From: Bacteroidetes bacterium B1(2017)
GTDB taxonomy: Bacteria > Bacteroidota > Bacteroidia > UKL13-3
Direction: 5' to 3'
Length of the DNA: 43,038 nucleotides
NCBI GenBank assembly: GCA_002256395.1
Contig: NKJG01000014.1
Coordinates: 1-43,038 of the forward strand
Under the pieces are notes generated by a model that searched no databases, was not told where the DNA came from, and saw only the letters and a program-made list of their open reading frames with translations. This document shows, piece by piece, positions 22,462 to 31,630 of this stretch (its first letter is position 1; every line of letters starts with the position of its first letter). Made by a program: the position numbers and the translations under genes.

Positions 22462-23160
22462 TTACTTTTTATCTTGAGGGAATGAGCCTATGAGTCCTTG
22501 TAATTTATTTTTATAAGTTAATCCTACAGGAATTGGTTTTTCATTGATAAATACATGATTTGCATCTATACTTGTGATTTTATCCAAATTTACAATGTAT
22601 GATTTATGTATTCTTATAAACAAATTAGACGGCAAGTTGACTTCTAAATAGGAAATGTTGTCATTAACTAATAAATAGTTGTCATTAAAATAAACTTTGG
22701 TATAAATTCCATAGGCAATAATGTAATCTAAATTTTCAAAGTTAATTTTTTGCATTTTTCTTCCAACCTTAAAGAAAAATGAATGAGAATTATTTTCGAG
22801 TGTTTCAGGTTGTGATAAACACCTCGATATGGCCTTATTTAATCGACCCTTCGAAATTGGCTTTAAAATAAAATCCTTAATATTTTCATGTTCGTAAGTT
22901 TCTATGGCAAAGTTAGGGTGTGAAGAAGTAATTATTATAGGAGTTTTCTTTGTAGCATGAATTAGATCTAATCCATTATCCTTCCCCAACATTATATCTA
23001 AAAAAATCAAATCGAAGTTTTGGCTGTAGATTAATGAAAGTGAATCCTTTAATGTGGTAGCCAAAGTTATTTTGCAAAGTATCAAATCATTCAGATGATT
23101 ACTCAATTCTTGAAAAAAATGCTCTGAATCCTCTACAATTAATACAGTATAATTCTTCAT
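22462..23160 (-). CDS. LytTR-family response regulator
   Basis: The receiver domain (about 1-120) is intact: acidic Glu10 and Asp11 in VEDSEH, phospho-acceptor Asp55 in DLIFLDIML, and Lys100 in the FILKP motif. The LytTR DNA-binding domain covers about 125-228 (KINFENLDYIIAYGIYTKVYF, FIRIHKSYIVNLDKI). It is the first gene of a two-gene unit with the kinase, and is separated from it by 3 nt. It is the nearest regulator to the surface-protein cluster, which starts 1 kb away in the opposite direction, and so is the best candidate for its control; this is inference from position only. Confidence 0.92.
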   Translation of the reverse strand: MKNYTVLIVEDSEHFFQELSNHLNDLILCKITLATTLKDSLSLIYSQNFDLIFLDIMLGKDNGLDLIHATKKTPIIITSSHPNFAIETYEHENIKDFILKPISKGRLNKAISRCLSQPETLENNSHSFFFKVGRKMQKINFENLDYIIAYGIYTKVYFNDNYLLVNDNISYLEVNLPSNLFIRIHKSYIVNLDKITSIDANHVFINEKPIPVGLTYKNKLQGLIGSFPQDKK

Positions 23161-24227
23161 TTATTTTTTGGCACAGGTGAAAATTAAATTTTTTGAATCC
23201 TCAAATATAGTACCAAAATTATATTTTTTTTTTCTCTACAAATCTCATTTGTTCTATCTAACTGTTTCTTGGTTTTACTAAATGTTAATTATATATAATC
23301 AGAAGTTTATTTCATTAAAATAAAAAAGAAAATTTATTCGAGGAATTGCTAAAATAAATTTGGTTGTATTCGAAATCTAGTTCGACTAAATAAAATCCTA
23401 CTTCATTTAATTAAATGCCCATTTGCTTAATGAGAGCCATTTTTCGCCTCTCTTTGGAGTTCTTTTTGCGTCTAATTGTTTGACTGATTTGAATTTATTA
23501 TCAGTTTATGTTTTTCGTTTTAATAGAGATTTGATTCAATATTCTCCATTAAATGATAGCATATAGATTAAAACAAAAAGTAAAAAACATTTAGTATGAT
23601 TTAAGGAAGTTTAGCTCTACCATCTAGGGTATTGCATGCATTAATACCATAAAAAAAATCTTCATTGTCTCGGAAAATCAATGCCTTAATCCTTTAGATT
23701 TTTTAAGTCCCATTTCCTTCGATGTTGTTGTTTTAGGTTTCGCAAAAAAGTACACCAATTTTCTTAAAAAGAAGTTAAGTATTTTGTGTGTTCCAATGGT
23801 TTGATTGGCGTGTTTGATTCTACTCTTCGTGATTTTAGCTTACTTTCTTATAAGCATAGATGTTTGATAAATTATATCAAATATGAACGATTTAAAAGAT
23901 TTTCATATCATTTTTATTCTTAAGTCTTTATATGGTTTTTTTGTAAAAAAGCCCTTTGGAAATCATTTTCCCTGTTTTGACTTTAAAACAATTGGATACA
24001 ATCCAATTATCGGGAGTTACCAATTTCTATGGGTAAATATCATCCTCTTCAATCCTTATTTTGACGATGATTGATAAAAATATTTTGCCAATTAGTTTTT
24101 AATTTCTTTGAACAAAAAATAGGTCATCTAATAACTTTTTGCTATTCGATATCTATTAGTTTTTTTTCAAATTAAACATTCAATTAGATTAAAAACAATT
24201 CAATTAAAAATAAATCAAATTAATATA
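23161..24227. other. AT-rich divergent intergenic region
   Basis: This 1.07-kb gap separates the minus-strand two-component genes from the plus-strand surface-protein cluster and should hold the promoters of both. I see a possible -7 element for the minus strand at 23202. A 63-codon plus-strand frame (23883-24074) has no recognisable domain and I do not call it a gene. I found no clear promoter for the 1977-aa gene. Confidence 0.5.
23202..23209 (-). promoter_or_regulatory. Possible -7 element of the response regulator/kinase unit
   Basis: On the minus strand this is TATATTTG, matching TAnnTTTG, 42 nt before the response regulator start. A -33 TTTG is not at the usual distance, so support is moderate. 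Confidence 0.35.
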
Positions 24228-27200
24228 ATGAACAATAAAATTACAATAAAACATTTACATACGCGACTGCTCTATGTGTTTGCAGTGTGTATGTTTTTGG
24301 CAAATTTGCCAAATAAGGCAATGGCCCAATTAAAACCTGGTGGACAAACAGGCGTTTACCTTTGGTATGATGCCGCATCAAATGCTACAGCTACCACATG
24401 GAAAAGTAAGGGCTCAAAAACACTTACCCTTACAAAAGGTGGTGGGGTGGTTAATAAAATGTTAGGTAATGCTTCCAGTAACTTTAACCCATATTATGAC
24501 TTTGTCGAGGGTTATATGAATGACCTCTCGGGTGATGGAGCCAATGCCAGTTTGACTCGGAATATATTCATGACTCGCATTGCCGTTACTCCTGCAATCG
24601 GAACTTGGAATGCCGCTTGGCGTTATGAACAAAATAATAATAGTTGTAGTAATTATCACGGACTAAGTTTGGGTTCTAACAATTATGGGGGGTATGATGG
24701 GCATGCTCAGACCTATGCTTTGCCAGTAGGAGCCATTTTCACTGGTCAAGTTGCCCCGAATACCGTTTATACAATAAATTACAAAGCCAAATTAATTCCT
24801 GCAGGAATACCTTACCTGCATTTTGCACGGACTGAAATAGGTGGCACACCTGGTGTAGGACAGGATGGAGGTCTTGAACTATATGGTTCTCAACTTTCTA
24901 CAGAAACAAACCTTAGTTCAGATCCTTACTTAACCATTGGTAAAGGGGTTTGCTATGGTAGTGTTACCAAGATTTTTGAAATTGTTGATTTTCAAAAAGT
25001 GTTATCAGATACTGCCAGAATGAAAGTTGATACTTATATGGCGGTTAAATTTGGTACGATGTTGGAGCATGATTTTATTTCTCCAGACGGTGCAACGGTA
25101 TGGCGTTTAGGTGGTGCGTATGATTTTAATGTATTTGGTATTGCACGTAATGACCAAGAAGGGTTGCATCAAAAGCAGTCTAATAGTACTGTTACTGCTT
25201 CTGCTTCTGGTCCTTTTGTTACGATAGGTATTGATAATATAATAGAAGCTACAAATCTTACAAATAGTGGCGGAATTGATACAGACAAATCATATTTGAT
25301 GATTGGTAATAACGGCGAAACCGGTATTACACCAATTCCAACCTCTGGAACTGGTTCGATTTGTGCTCCATTACCTGGAAATCCAAATAATTTTTCTAAT
25401 CGTTCTTGGAAAGTTGTTGAAACAAATACTATTGAAAGCGTTAAAATACAATCTGATTTAGGTTCTTTAGGTTTTAATCCGCAAAATCCTATTTACATGC
25501 AGGTTTCTAACGACTCTACTTTCACAACGATTGTTAGTACGGTAACGATGACAAAATCTTCTGGAGGAACTTTTGCCGCTAATTATAATTTTACTGGTAC
25601 ACAATATTTTCGTTTTATAGGTAATCCAAATCCTCCAGCTAATATTTGTATGGGTGATAAAATTTACAAATGGGCAAATAATTGGTCAGATACCAGATGG
25701 AGGAATGGAGCTTTACAAAATACCAATACTATTGGTGACCAAGAATTTAAGGTAAAAATTACTGACCCAACGAGTTCAATTTATGCACCAACGGTTTATC
25801 CATGGGCTTATCCGTTCAACTATTATTTCTCTGGTGGACAATTATTCCTTCCAAGATATTCTAACCCTAGCACAGGCGGTACTACATCTAATAAAAATGG
25901 TAAAATTACTGTAACGATGGATATGTCTAAACCTGCTGCAGGAGCATCGTTTACGATTTATGACATTGATTCTTGGTTGGGCTATGGTGCAGATGTTGTG
26001 AAAGTTTATGGTAGTATAGGTGGCTCACAGGTGAACCCGACTGCTACTGGAGTGCCTTATTATATTTATCCACAAGTATCCATTAATAATTCCACACAAA
26101 CAGCGACAGGTACAGGTGCGTATAATGTACTTCCAAACTCACAAGTACAATATGAGTTTACATCAGCGATTGATAAAATTGTTATTGAATACACCAAACC
26201 AGACGGTTATTCATTTAATATGTATCAAGATATTCGTATTTCTGATGTCAATATTACTTGTGGTGAGTACATTCCGCCAGTATCACAACCTGATGGTATT
26301 TATATTACCAAATCAGTAGATAAAGATACAGCAGATGTAGGTTCACCTTTCCGTTATAAATTCAAAATTTTGAACACGAATTGTGCTGAAAGCGTAATCA
26401 AGTTTACAGATATTTTGCCAAGTACTGTTTCTTGGATAGATACTACATTGGCAACTAACAATACTTATACGAGTGTAAATGCTTATGGTAATACTGGGTC
26501 ATTGGTTATTACAGGTTTAAAAGTTCCAGTAGGTACATCATTTGTTTATGCAAGTGCTAAAGGTACTGCAGTAGGAACATATAACAATCAAGCAAGTTTT
26601 ACAATTAACGGTAATACGTACACTTCGTCAAGGGCCTCTTCAACAGATACTGTAAATGCTCCAACGCCAATTGTGTTGGTACAAAAACTACCAAGTCCTA
26701 AGTTGACAGTTACCAAAACGGCAAGTAAAGATAGTACACAGCAAAATACGGTAGTTAAATACACCTTTGTTGTGAAAAATCCAACAACGATTCCTATTAC
26801 TACAACCTTTACTGATAATTTACCTGCAAGTGTTGGCGGTGCTGTAACGTATGTTACAGGTACTTTAAATGGGAATTCTAATGGTACAATAAATGCTTAT
26901 GGCGGTACGAGTACCTTAACAATTAATAATTTTGTGATAGCAGGTGGTGGAACGGAAACGTTCACAGTAGATGTTAATACAGGTACTTTTGATGTAGGGC
27001 AATATGTAAATAACATTGCACATCTTCAAACAGATGGTAATGCTACGTATTCTCAACAGGATACTGCATCTACGGTTGCAAAAACCAAAATTATTTTATG
27101 TTCTACAGTTGTAAAACCAACGTTAAATGCAACTACCCGTGCAAATGTGTGCCCTGCTCAAACAGTTGATTTAACAGCAGCACCAGCATTAGTTTCCAGC

Positions 27201-30161
27201 ACTTGTCCTTCGGGCTTTGCGATAGAATGGCATACAGGTACAGTGGCATCGGCAGCAAACTTAGTAACAACACCAGCAGCAGCGGCAGCAGGCACTTACT
27301 ATGCGTTCTGTAAATCAACTACACTTGCTTGTTATTCAGCACCTTCAGATGCCTTTACGGCAACAGTGAATCCTTTACCAGCAGACCCAACAGTGGTTCT
27401 TACTTCTAAAGGTGGTACAACAACCAGTAAATTGTGTGTAGGAGATTCTACTCAATTATCAGCTAATTGTGGTGCAGGACAAACATTGAAATGGTATTTA
27501 ACCCCGTCAACAACTTCTTTTGCAACAGGTTCTCCAGTTTGGGTTAAACCAATTGCAGATGCTACATATAAAGTTACTTGTGTTGATGTTGCTTCAGCGT
27601 GTGAATCTTCTTCAACAGCTTCTGGTACAATTCCAGTGTATGTTCAGCCTTCTGTAGCTGCACCTGCAAATAATGTGTCTTCAGCAGGTTCAACAGGAAT
27701 ATGTGTTGGAGCAAGCACTACATTAACAGCAACTTGTGCTACAGGTAGCACAGCGGTGTGGTATATTGGAACAGCGGTGGCTACGACAGGCTCACCAGTA
27801 ACAGTAAGCCCAACAACAACAACAACGTATACAGCAAAATGTAAAAGCGATGGAACTTCTTGTGTAAGTGCATCCACATCGGCTAATGATGTTGTGGTAA
27901 AAGTAAACCCAGTGGTAGCAGTTCCAACAGGTATTACCTCGTCAAAAGGTACATCAGGTCTTTGTTTAGGAGATTCTACAAACCTAAGTGCAACTTGTGC
28001 AGCAGGTAGCAAAGCAATATGGTATATCGGTACAGCAGTAGCTGGAACAGGTTCTCCATTATCTGTAAAACCAATAGTTAACACTACTTATACAGCGAAA
28101 TGTAAATCAGATAGTTCATCTTGTGAAAGTGTAAGTACTTCAGCACAAAATATCCTTGTAACCGTGTTGCCAGTAGTAGCAAACCCTACAGGTTTATCTT
28201 CAAGTGCAGGAAACACAATATGTGCTGGTACTACTACAAGTATTTCAGCAACATGTGCAAGTGGTTCTTCAGTTGTTTGGTATTCAGCAAGTGCGTTAAT
28301 AGCTACGGGTTCGTCTCTATCTGTTACTCCAGCTGCCAACGTAACGTACACGGCTAAATGTAAAAGCGATGCAACCTCATGTGAAAGTGCAGCAAATTCG
28401 GCAAACAACATAGCGATAATCGTTACACCAATACCAGCAGCACCATCATCGGTTTCCTCAGGAATCTCAACAATTTGTCCTAGTGGCTCAACTACCTTAT
28501 CAGGTATTTGTACTACAGGAACAATACAATGGTATATCGGTACGGTATCTGTAGGTTCAGGCTCACCATTAGCGGTGGCACCATTAGCTACAACAACATA
28601 CAGTGCTACATGTAAATCAGTGGTTGGAATTTGCGAAAGTGCTAAAATAGCTACTTCGGATGTAACAGTAATAGTAGCTAACCCAGCTGCACCAGCAGGT
28701 ATAGCTTCAAGTGCAGGTAATACAGTTTGTACATCTAATACTGCTACTAACTTAACCGCAACTTGTGCTGCAGGTAGTACAGTTCAATGGTATATCGGTA
28801 CATTATCCGTAGGTTCGGGTTCTCCTTTAGCTATTCAGCCGTTGGCAACAACAACTTACACGGCAACTTGTAAGTCAGGAACAGGCACATGCGAAAGTCC
28901 ATCATCAACGTCATCTCAAATAACAGTGATAGTTGACCCTTGTAATGTACCTGCACCTATTATAACTTCAAACCCACCTACACCAGTAGCTGGACAACCA
29001 ACAGCGTTTAATGCTACGGGCTGTACAACAGGAGTTTTATCTTGGTATAAAAACGATGTTCTGATTTCTGGTGCAACAGGCTCAACTTTTGGTCCTATTA
29101 CAGTAGTAAGCGGAGATAAATATACCTCTAAATGTACAGTAAATAACATTACTAGCCCTGCATCAAATGTGATAGCGGTAACGCCAACTACTTCAGTGGT
29201 AACACCAAGTCCAAATCCGGTGGTAGCAGGACAGCCAGTAACGTTTAATGTAACGGGTTGTTCGAATGGAACAATATCTTGGTTGAAAAACGGTGTTGTG
29301 ATATCAGGAGCTACCAGTTCTACATTTGGCCCAGTTACGGCAGTAGAGGGAGATAGTTATACTTCAGTTTGTACAGTAAATAATGTACCAAGTTCGCCTT
29401 CTACACCGGTAGTAGTGCCAGGGTTAACAGACGGATTGTTAAATATAAAAGTATTATTGCAAGGACCGTTGTCAGGTACAACAATGACGACGACTTTAAA
29501 TACCAAAAATTTAATACCTAATACAGACCCTTATGGTAAAGGAGCCAGTACTACAAGTGCAGTTCTTACTGCAAACTCAATCACTGACTGGGTATTGGTA
29601 GAATTGCGTTCGGCACCGGGTACTGTTACAGAAAGTATAGCTGCATTAGTTAAAAATGATGGAACAATTGTAAATGCAGATGGTACATCACCATTGAAAT
29701 TTGTGACAACCTCAGGAAACTTTTATGTGTCAGTGCGTCATCGTAATCACTTAGGTGTGATGACAGCAAGCACAGTAGCAATATCAACTACAGCACAAGC
29801 AATTGACTTTACTAATGCGGCTACGGCTACCTTTGGTACCAATGCTCAAAAAACAGTAGGAACAGTTAAAGCTATGTGGGCTGGTAATGCAACAGGTATA
29901 ACGCTTGCAGGTACAGACAAAGTTATTTATGCTGGTTCTACAAATGATGTAAGTTCAGTTAGATTAATTGCTTTATCAGTAGGTACTTTAGGAACAAGTT
30001 CTATTGTAGCAGGATATAGAAATTCAGATTTAAATTTAGATGGTAATACTGTGTATGCTGGTTCTAACACGGATACCGCTTTAATCAGAAATACTGTTTT
30101 AAGTTATCCTTTTTCGGGTACCTCGCCTGGAACAGCAGGAATTGTAAATCAGAGTTTCTAA
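24228..30161 (+). CDS. Giant secreted multi-Ig surface protein with dockerin-like C-terminal module
   Basis: The 1977-aa product has a long signal peptide (ending KAMA-Q). Residues about 35-270 are a variable N-terminal region. Residues about 280-420 form a module common in Bacteroidota surface proteins (HDFISPDGATVWRL, FGIARNDQEGLHQKQS; I believe DUF8202). DUF11-like repeats lie at about 686-806 and 824-950. Residues about 962-1731 hold some nine Ig-like modules, seven with a Cys pair (CVGASTTLTATC, YTAKCKSDGTSC). The end (about 1733-1977) has WVLVELR, VSVRHRNHLGVMT, and two Asp/Asn loops (KVIYAGSTND, DLNLDGNTVYAGSNTD) resembling dockerin/EF-hand loops. No T9SS sorting tail is seen. It is probably an adhesin or structural surface protein. 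Confidence 0.85.
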   Translation: MNNKITIKHLHTRLLYVFAVCMFLANLPNKAMAQLKPGGQTGVYLWYDAASNATATTWKSKGSKTLTLTKGGGVVNKMLGNASSNFNPYYDFVEGYMNDLSGDGANASLTRNIFMTRIAVTPAIGTWNAAWRYEQNNNSCSNYHGLSLGSNNYGGYDGHAQTYALPVGAIFTGQVAPNTVYTINYKAKLIPAGIPYLHFARTEIGGTPGVGQDGGLELYGSQLSTETNLSSDPYLTIGKGVCYGSVTKIFEIVDFQKVLSDTARMKVDTYMAVKFGTMLEHDFISPDGATVWRLGGAYDFNVFGIARNDQEGLHQKQSNSTVTASASGPFVTIGIDNIIEATNLTNSGGIDTDKSYLMIGNNGETGITPIPTSGTGSICAPLPGNPNNFSNRSWKVVETNTIESVKIQSDLGSLGFNPQNPIYMQVSNDSTFTTIVSTVTMTKSSGGTFAANYNFTGTQYFRFIGNPNPPANICMGDKIYKWANNWSDTRWRNGALQNTNTIGDQEFKVKITDPTSSIYAPTVYPWAYPFNYYFSGGQLFLPRYSNPSTGGTTSNKNGKITVTMDMSKPAAGASFTIYDIDSWLGYGADVVKVYGSIGGSQVNPTATGVPYYIYPQVSINNSTQTATGTGAYNVLPNSQVQYEFTSAIDKIVIEYTKPDGYSFNMYQDIRISDVNITCGEYIPPVSQPDGIYITKSVDKDTADVGSPFRYKFKILNTNCAESVIKFTDILPSTVSWIDTTLATNNTYTSVNAYGNTGSLVITGLKVPVGTSFVYASAKGTAVGTYNNQASFTINGNTYTSSRASSTDTVNAPTPIVLVQKLPSPKLTVTKTASKDSTQQNTVVKYTFVVKNPTTIPITTTFTDNLPASVGGAVTYVTGTLNGNSNGTINAYGGTSTLTINNFVIAGGGTETFTVDVNTGTFDVGQYVNNIAHLQTDGNATYSQQDTASTVAKTKIILCSTVVKPTLNATTRANVCPAQTVDLTAAPALVSSTCPSGFAIEWHTGTVASAANLVTTPAAAAAGTYYAFCKSTTLACYSAPSDAFTATVNPLPADPTVVLTSKGGTTTSKLCVGDSTQLSANCGAGQTLKWYLTPSTTSFATGSPVWVKPIADATYKVTCVDVASACESSSTASGTIPVYVQPSVAAPANNVSSAGSTGICVGASTTLTATCATGSTAVWYIGTAVATTGSPVTVSPTTTTTYTAKCKSDGTSCVSASTSANDVVVKVNPVVAVPTGITSSKGTSGLCLGDSTNLSATCAAGSKAIWYIGTAVAGTGSPLSVKPIVNTTYTAKCKSDSSSCESVSTSAQNILVTVLPVVANPTGLSSSAGNTICAGTTTSISATCASGSSVVWYSASALIATGSSLSVTPAANVTYTAKCKSDATSCESAANSANNIAIIVTPIPAAPSSVSSGISTICPSGSTTLSGICTTGTIQWYIGTVSVGSGSPLAVAPLATTTYSATCKSVVGICESAKIATSDVTVIVANPAAPAGIASSAGNTVCTSNTATNLTATCAAGSTVQWYIGTLSVGSGSPLAIQPLATTTYTATCKSGTGTCESPSSTSSQITVIVDPCNVPAPIITSNPPTPVAGQPTAFNATGCTTGVLSWYKNDVLISGATGSTFGPITVVSGDKYTSKCTVNNITSPASNVIAVTPTTSVVTPSPNPVVAGQPVTFNVTGCSNGTISWLKNGVVISGATSSTFGPVTAVEGDSYTSVCTVNNVPSSPSTPVVVPGLTDGLLNIKVLLQGPLSGTTMTTTLNTKNLIPNTDPYGKGASTTSAVLTANSITDWVLVELRSAPGTVTESIAALVKNDGTIVNADGTSPLKFVTTSGNFYVSVRHRNHLGVMTASTVAISTTAQAIDFTNAATATFGTNAQKTVGTVKAMWAGNATGITLAGTDKVIYAGSTNDVSSVRLIALSVGTLGTSSIVAGYRNSDLNLDGNTVYAGSNTDTALIRNTVLSYPFSGTSPGTAGIVNQSF
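27115..29420 (+). repeat. About nine tandem Ig-like modules within the 1977-aa gene
   Basis: Seven modules of about 85 residues share CxGxSTxLxATC, a WYIG strand, GSPL and TYTAKCKSxxxxCES. Two further modules (from about 28945) follow another pattern (PVAGQP, LSWYKN or ISWLKN, ATGSTFGP). At the DNA level the copies have diverged, so the duplications are older than those in the two genes downstream. Confidence 0.75.
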
Positions 30162-30171
30162 GAAAAACTTT

Positions 30172-30201
30172 AAGTTAGGAGATAGCAATATCTCTTAACT
30201 T
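30172..30201 (+). terminator. Intrinsic terminator with GCAA tetraloop
   Basis: Two 13-nt arms (AAGTTAGGAGATA and TATCTCTTAACTT, one G-T wobble) close a GCAA loop, and TTTTTAATTTTTTTT follows. It lies between the giant gene and the next gene, whose start is only 39 nt away, so it may tune how much of the downstream genes is transcribed. Confidence 0.8.
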
Positions 30202-30239
30202 TTTTTAATTTTTTTTTGATATTTAAAATATTTAAAATA

Positions 30240-31502
30240 ATGAAAATAGGAACAATATTAATAAAAATGGTAATGCTTATTGCTTTGGCAGTAGGAGTAT
30301 CATATTCCGCTGATGCTCAAACATCAGGTTGTGTAGGAATCAGATATAGTTTATCGGATTCAAAATTCCATGTCTATTTTAAACCGAGTACAACGGGGGC
30401 ACAAACTCAACTTAATACAGGGTCATTAATTGCATTAATGGCACCTAGTCCAAATGCACTTGGTTCTACAATAACTATTACTTCAGTTACAGGAAGTTGG
30501 GCAATGTCAGGTGTTAACAATATTGCTGGTGATAATTTAAATGGTAGTTCATCATCTGTGGCTTATTGGTCAGTAGTATTAGGGAACGACCCAAATATAA
30601 CACCAACTGCTGGTACTGAAATTGAATTATTTAACTTCACAACGAGTGGTGATTGTAATGGAGGTTCATTTGATATCAACTCGAATTCATTTACTCAAAT
30701 TGCTGGAGGTACTGGACAAGCAGGAACTGTATTGTATGCCTCAGATAATAATTTTGGTTCAGACAATATTTTAGGTACGAGTTCATCATGTGTTTATGAT
30801 GGTGGGGCAAAATCTCTTTGTCAAAACTCACCATCATTAAGTTGTGCAGGTATATCGTTAAGTCCAAATACTTTTACACAAGGTTCAGCAGCAACTGCAA
30901 ATTTAACAGTGAACTTAATGGGAGTTACAGGTGGCAGTTATTCATTTAGCGAAACGTCAGCTGCGAATTTTGCAACGAATCCTATTCCCTATACAGCAAG
31001 TTTAACTGCAGGTCAAACATCTGTAATAATTCCGATAAGTTATGATGGTGGTGGTTCTGGGTCACAGACATTAACAATAAGTATGTCTGGCAATAATGCT
31101 TCAACCACAACCTGTACAGTTTCAGCAATAATCAATGCTGCAGCTGTTGTAGCAGTAGCTAATCCTGCTATTACTAAAAATGGTACTACAATCGGAGGAT
31201 CTCAAATAGGTACAGCATCAACTGAGATGTTGCCAACAGGTGCTTCTTCTTTTGTATATAATACAACTACAAGCTGCACAGCTCCAGCAGGGACAACTGC
31301 TTTGCCAGCAAGTAGCAATTTAGCAATAACAAACACAAGCACTGGTGCATATAGCTATACAACACCTACTACAGCCGGTAGTTATTTTTATTGTATTAAA
31401 GTTTGTGATGCAAGTAATCCAAATAACTGTGCAACAAGTACATATACTCTGAATGTGTCAGCCGTATGTAATGCTGGCAGTGTAGCTCCTACAGTTCGTT
31501 AA
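30240..31502 (+). CDS. Secreted short beta-sandwich protein (module family member 1)
   Basis: The frame opens at a TTG (30216), but the ATG at 30240 gives a 27-residue signal peptide (ending ADA-Q), so I start there; the product is 420 aa. Residues about 30-190 belong to a module also found in the genes at 36669 and 38074: a KFHVYFKPST strand, GSLIALMAPS, GSWAM and GTEIELFNFTT. A Calx-beta or Ig-like stretch follows (about 200-310), then a Ser/Thr-rich domain. No T9SS sorting tail is present. It lies just after the terminator of the giant gene. I suggest, without direct proof, that it partners one of the large proteins. Confidence 0.72.
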   Translation: MKIGTILIKMVMLIALAVGVSYSADAQTSGCVGIRYSLSDSKFHVYFKPSTTGAQTQLNTGSLIALMAPSPNALGSTITITSVTGSWAMSGVNNIAGDNLNGSSSSVAYWSVVLGNDPNITPTAGTEIELFNFTTSGDCNGGSFDINSNSFTQIAGGTGQAGTVLYASDNNFGSDNILGTSSSCVYDGGAKSLCQNSPSLSCAGISLSPNTFTQGSAATANLTVNLMGVTGGSYSFSETSAANFATNPIPYTASLTAGQTSVIIPISYDGGGSGSQTLTISMSGNNASTTTCTVSAIINAAAVVAVANPAITKNGTTIGGSQIGTASTEMLPTGASSFVYNTTTSCTAPAGTTALPASSNLAITNTSTGAYSYTTPTTAGSYFYCIKVCDASNPNNCATSTYTLNVSAVCNAGSVAPTVR

Positions 31503-31630
31503 TGATTTATAATCAACGATGATAGCCAATATTATAAATATGTTCAAGCAAAAAAAGTGCTTAATGCTATGATATTGGCATATTCTAATGCTTTGAATTA
31601 CAAAATCATTAAATTTTATTATGAATAAAT

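Noticed and set aside
23883..24074. Small plus-strand protein of 63 codons before the giant gene
   Set aside because: No recognisable domain or leader, and its composition is what AT-rich DNA gives by chance.
27644..28411. Minus-strand frames of 107-146 codons inside the 1977-aa gene
   Set aside because: They are antisense to repetitive Thr/Ser/Ala-rich Ig-like modules, which leave few stops in the opposite strand.
30216..30239. TTG start for the short beta-sandwich protein
   Set aside because: It would put eight extra residues before a normal signal peptide that begins at the ATG at 30240, and it lies in the T-tract after a terminator.
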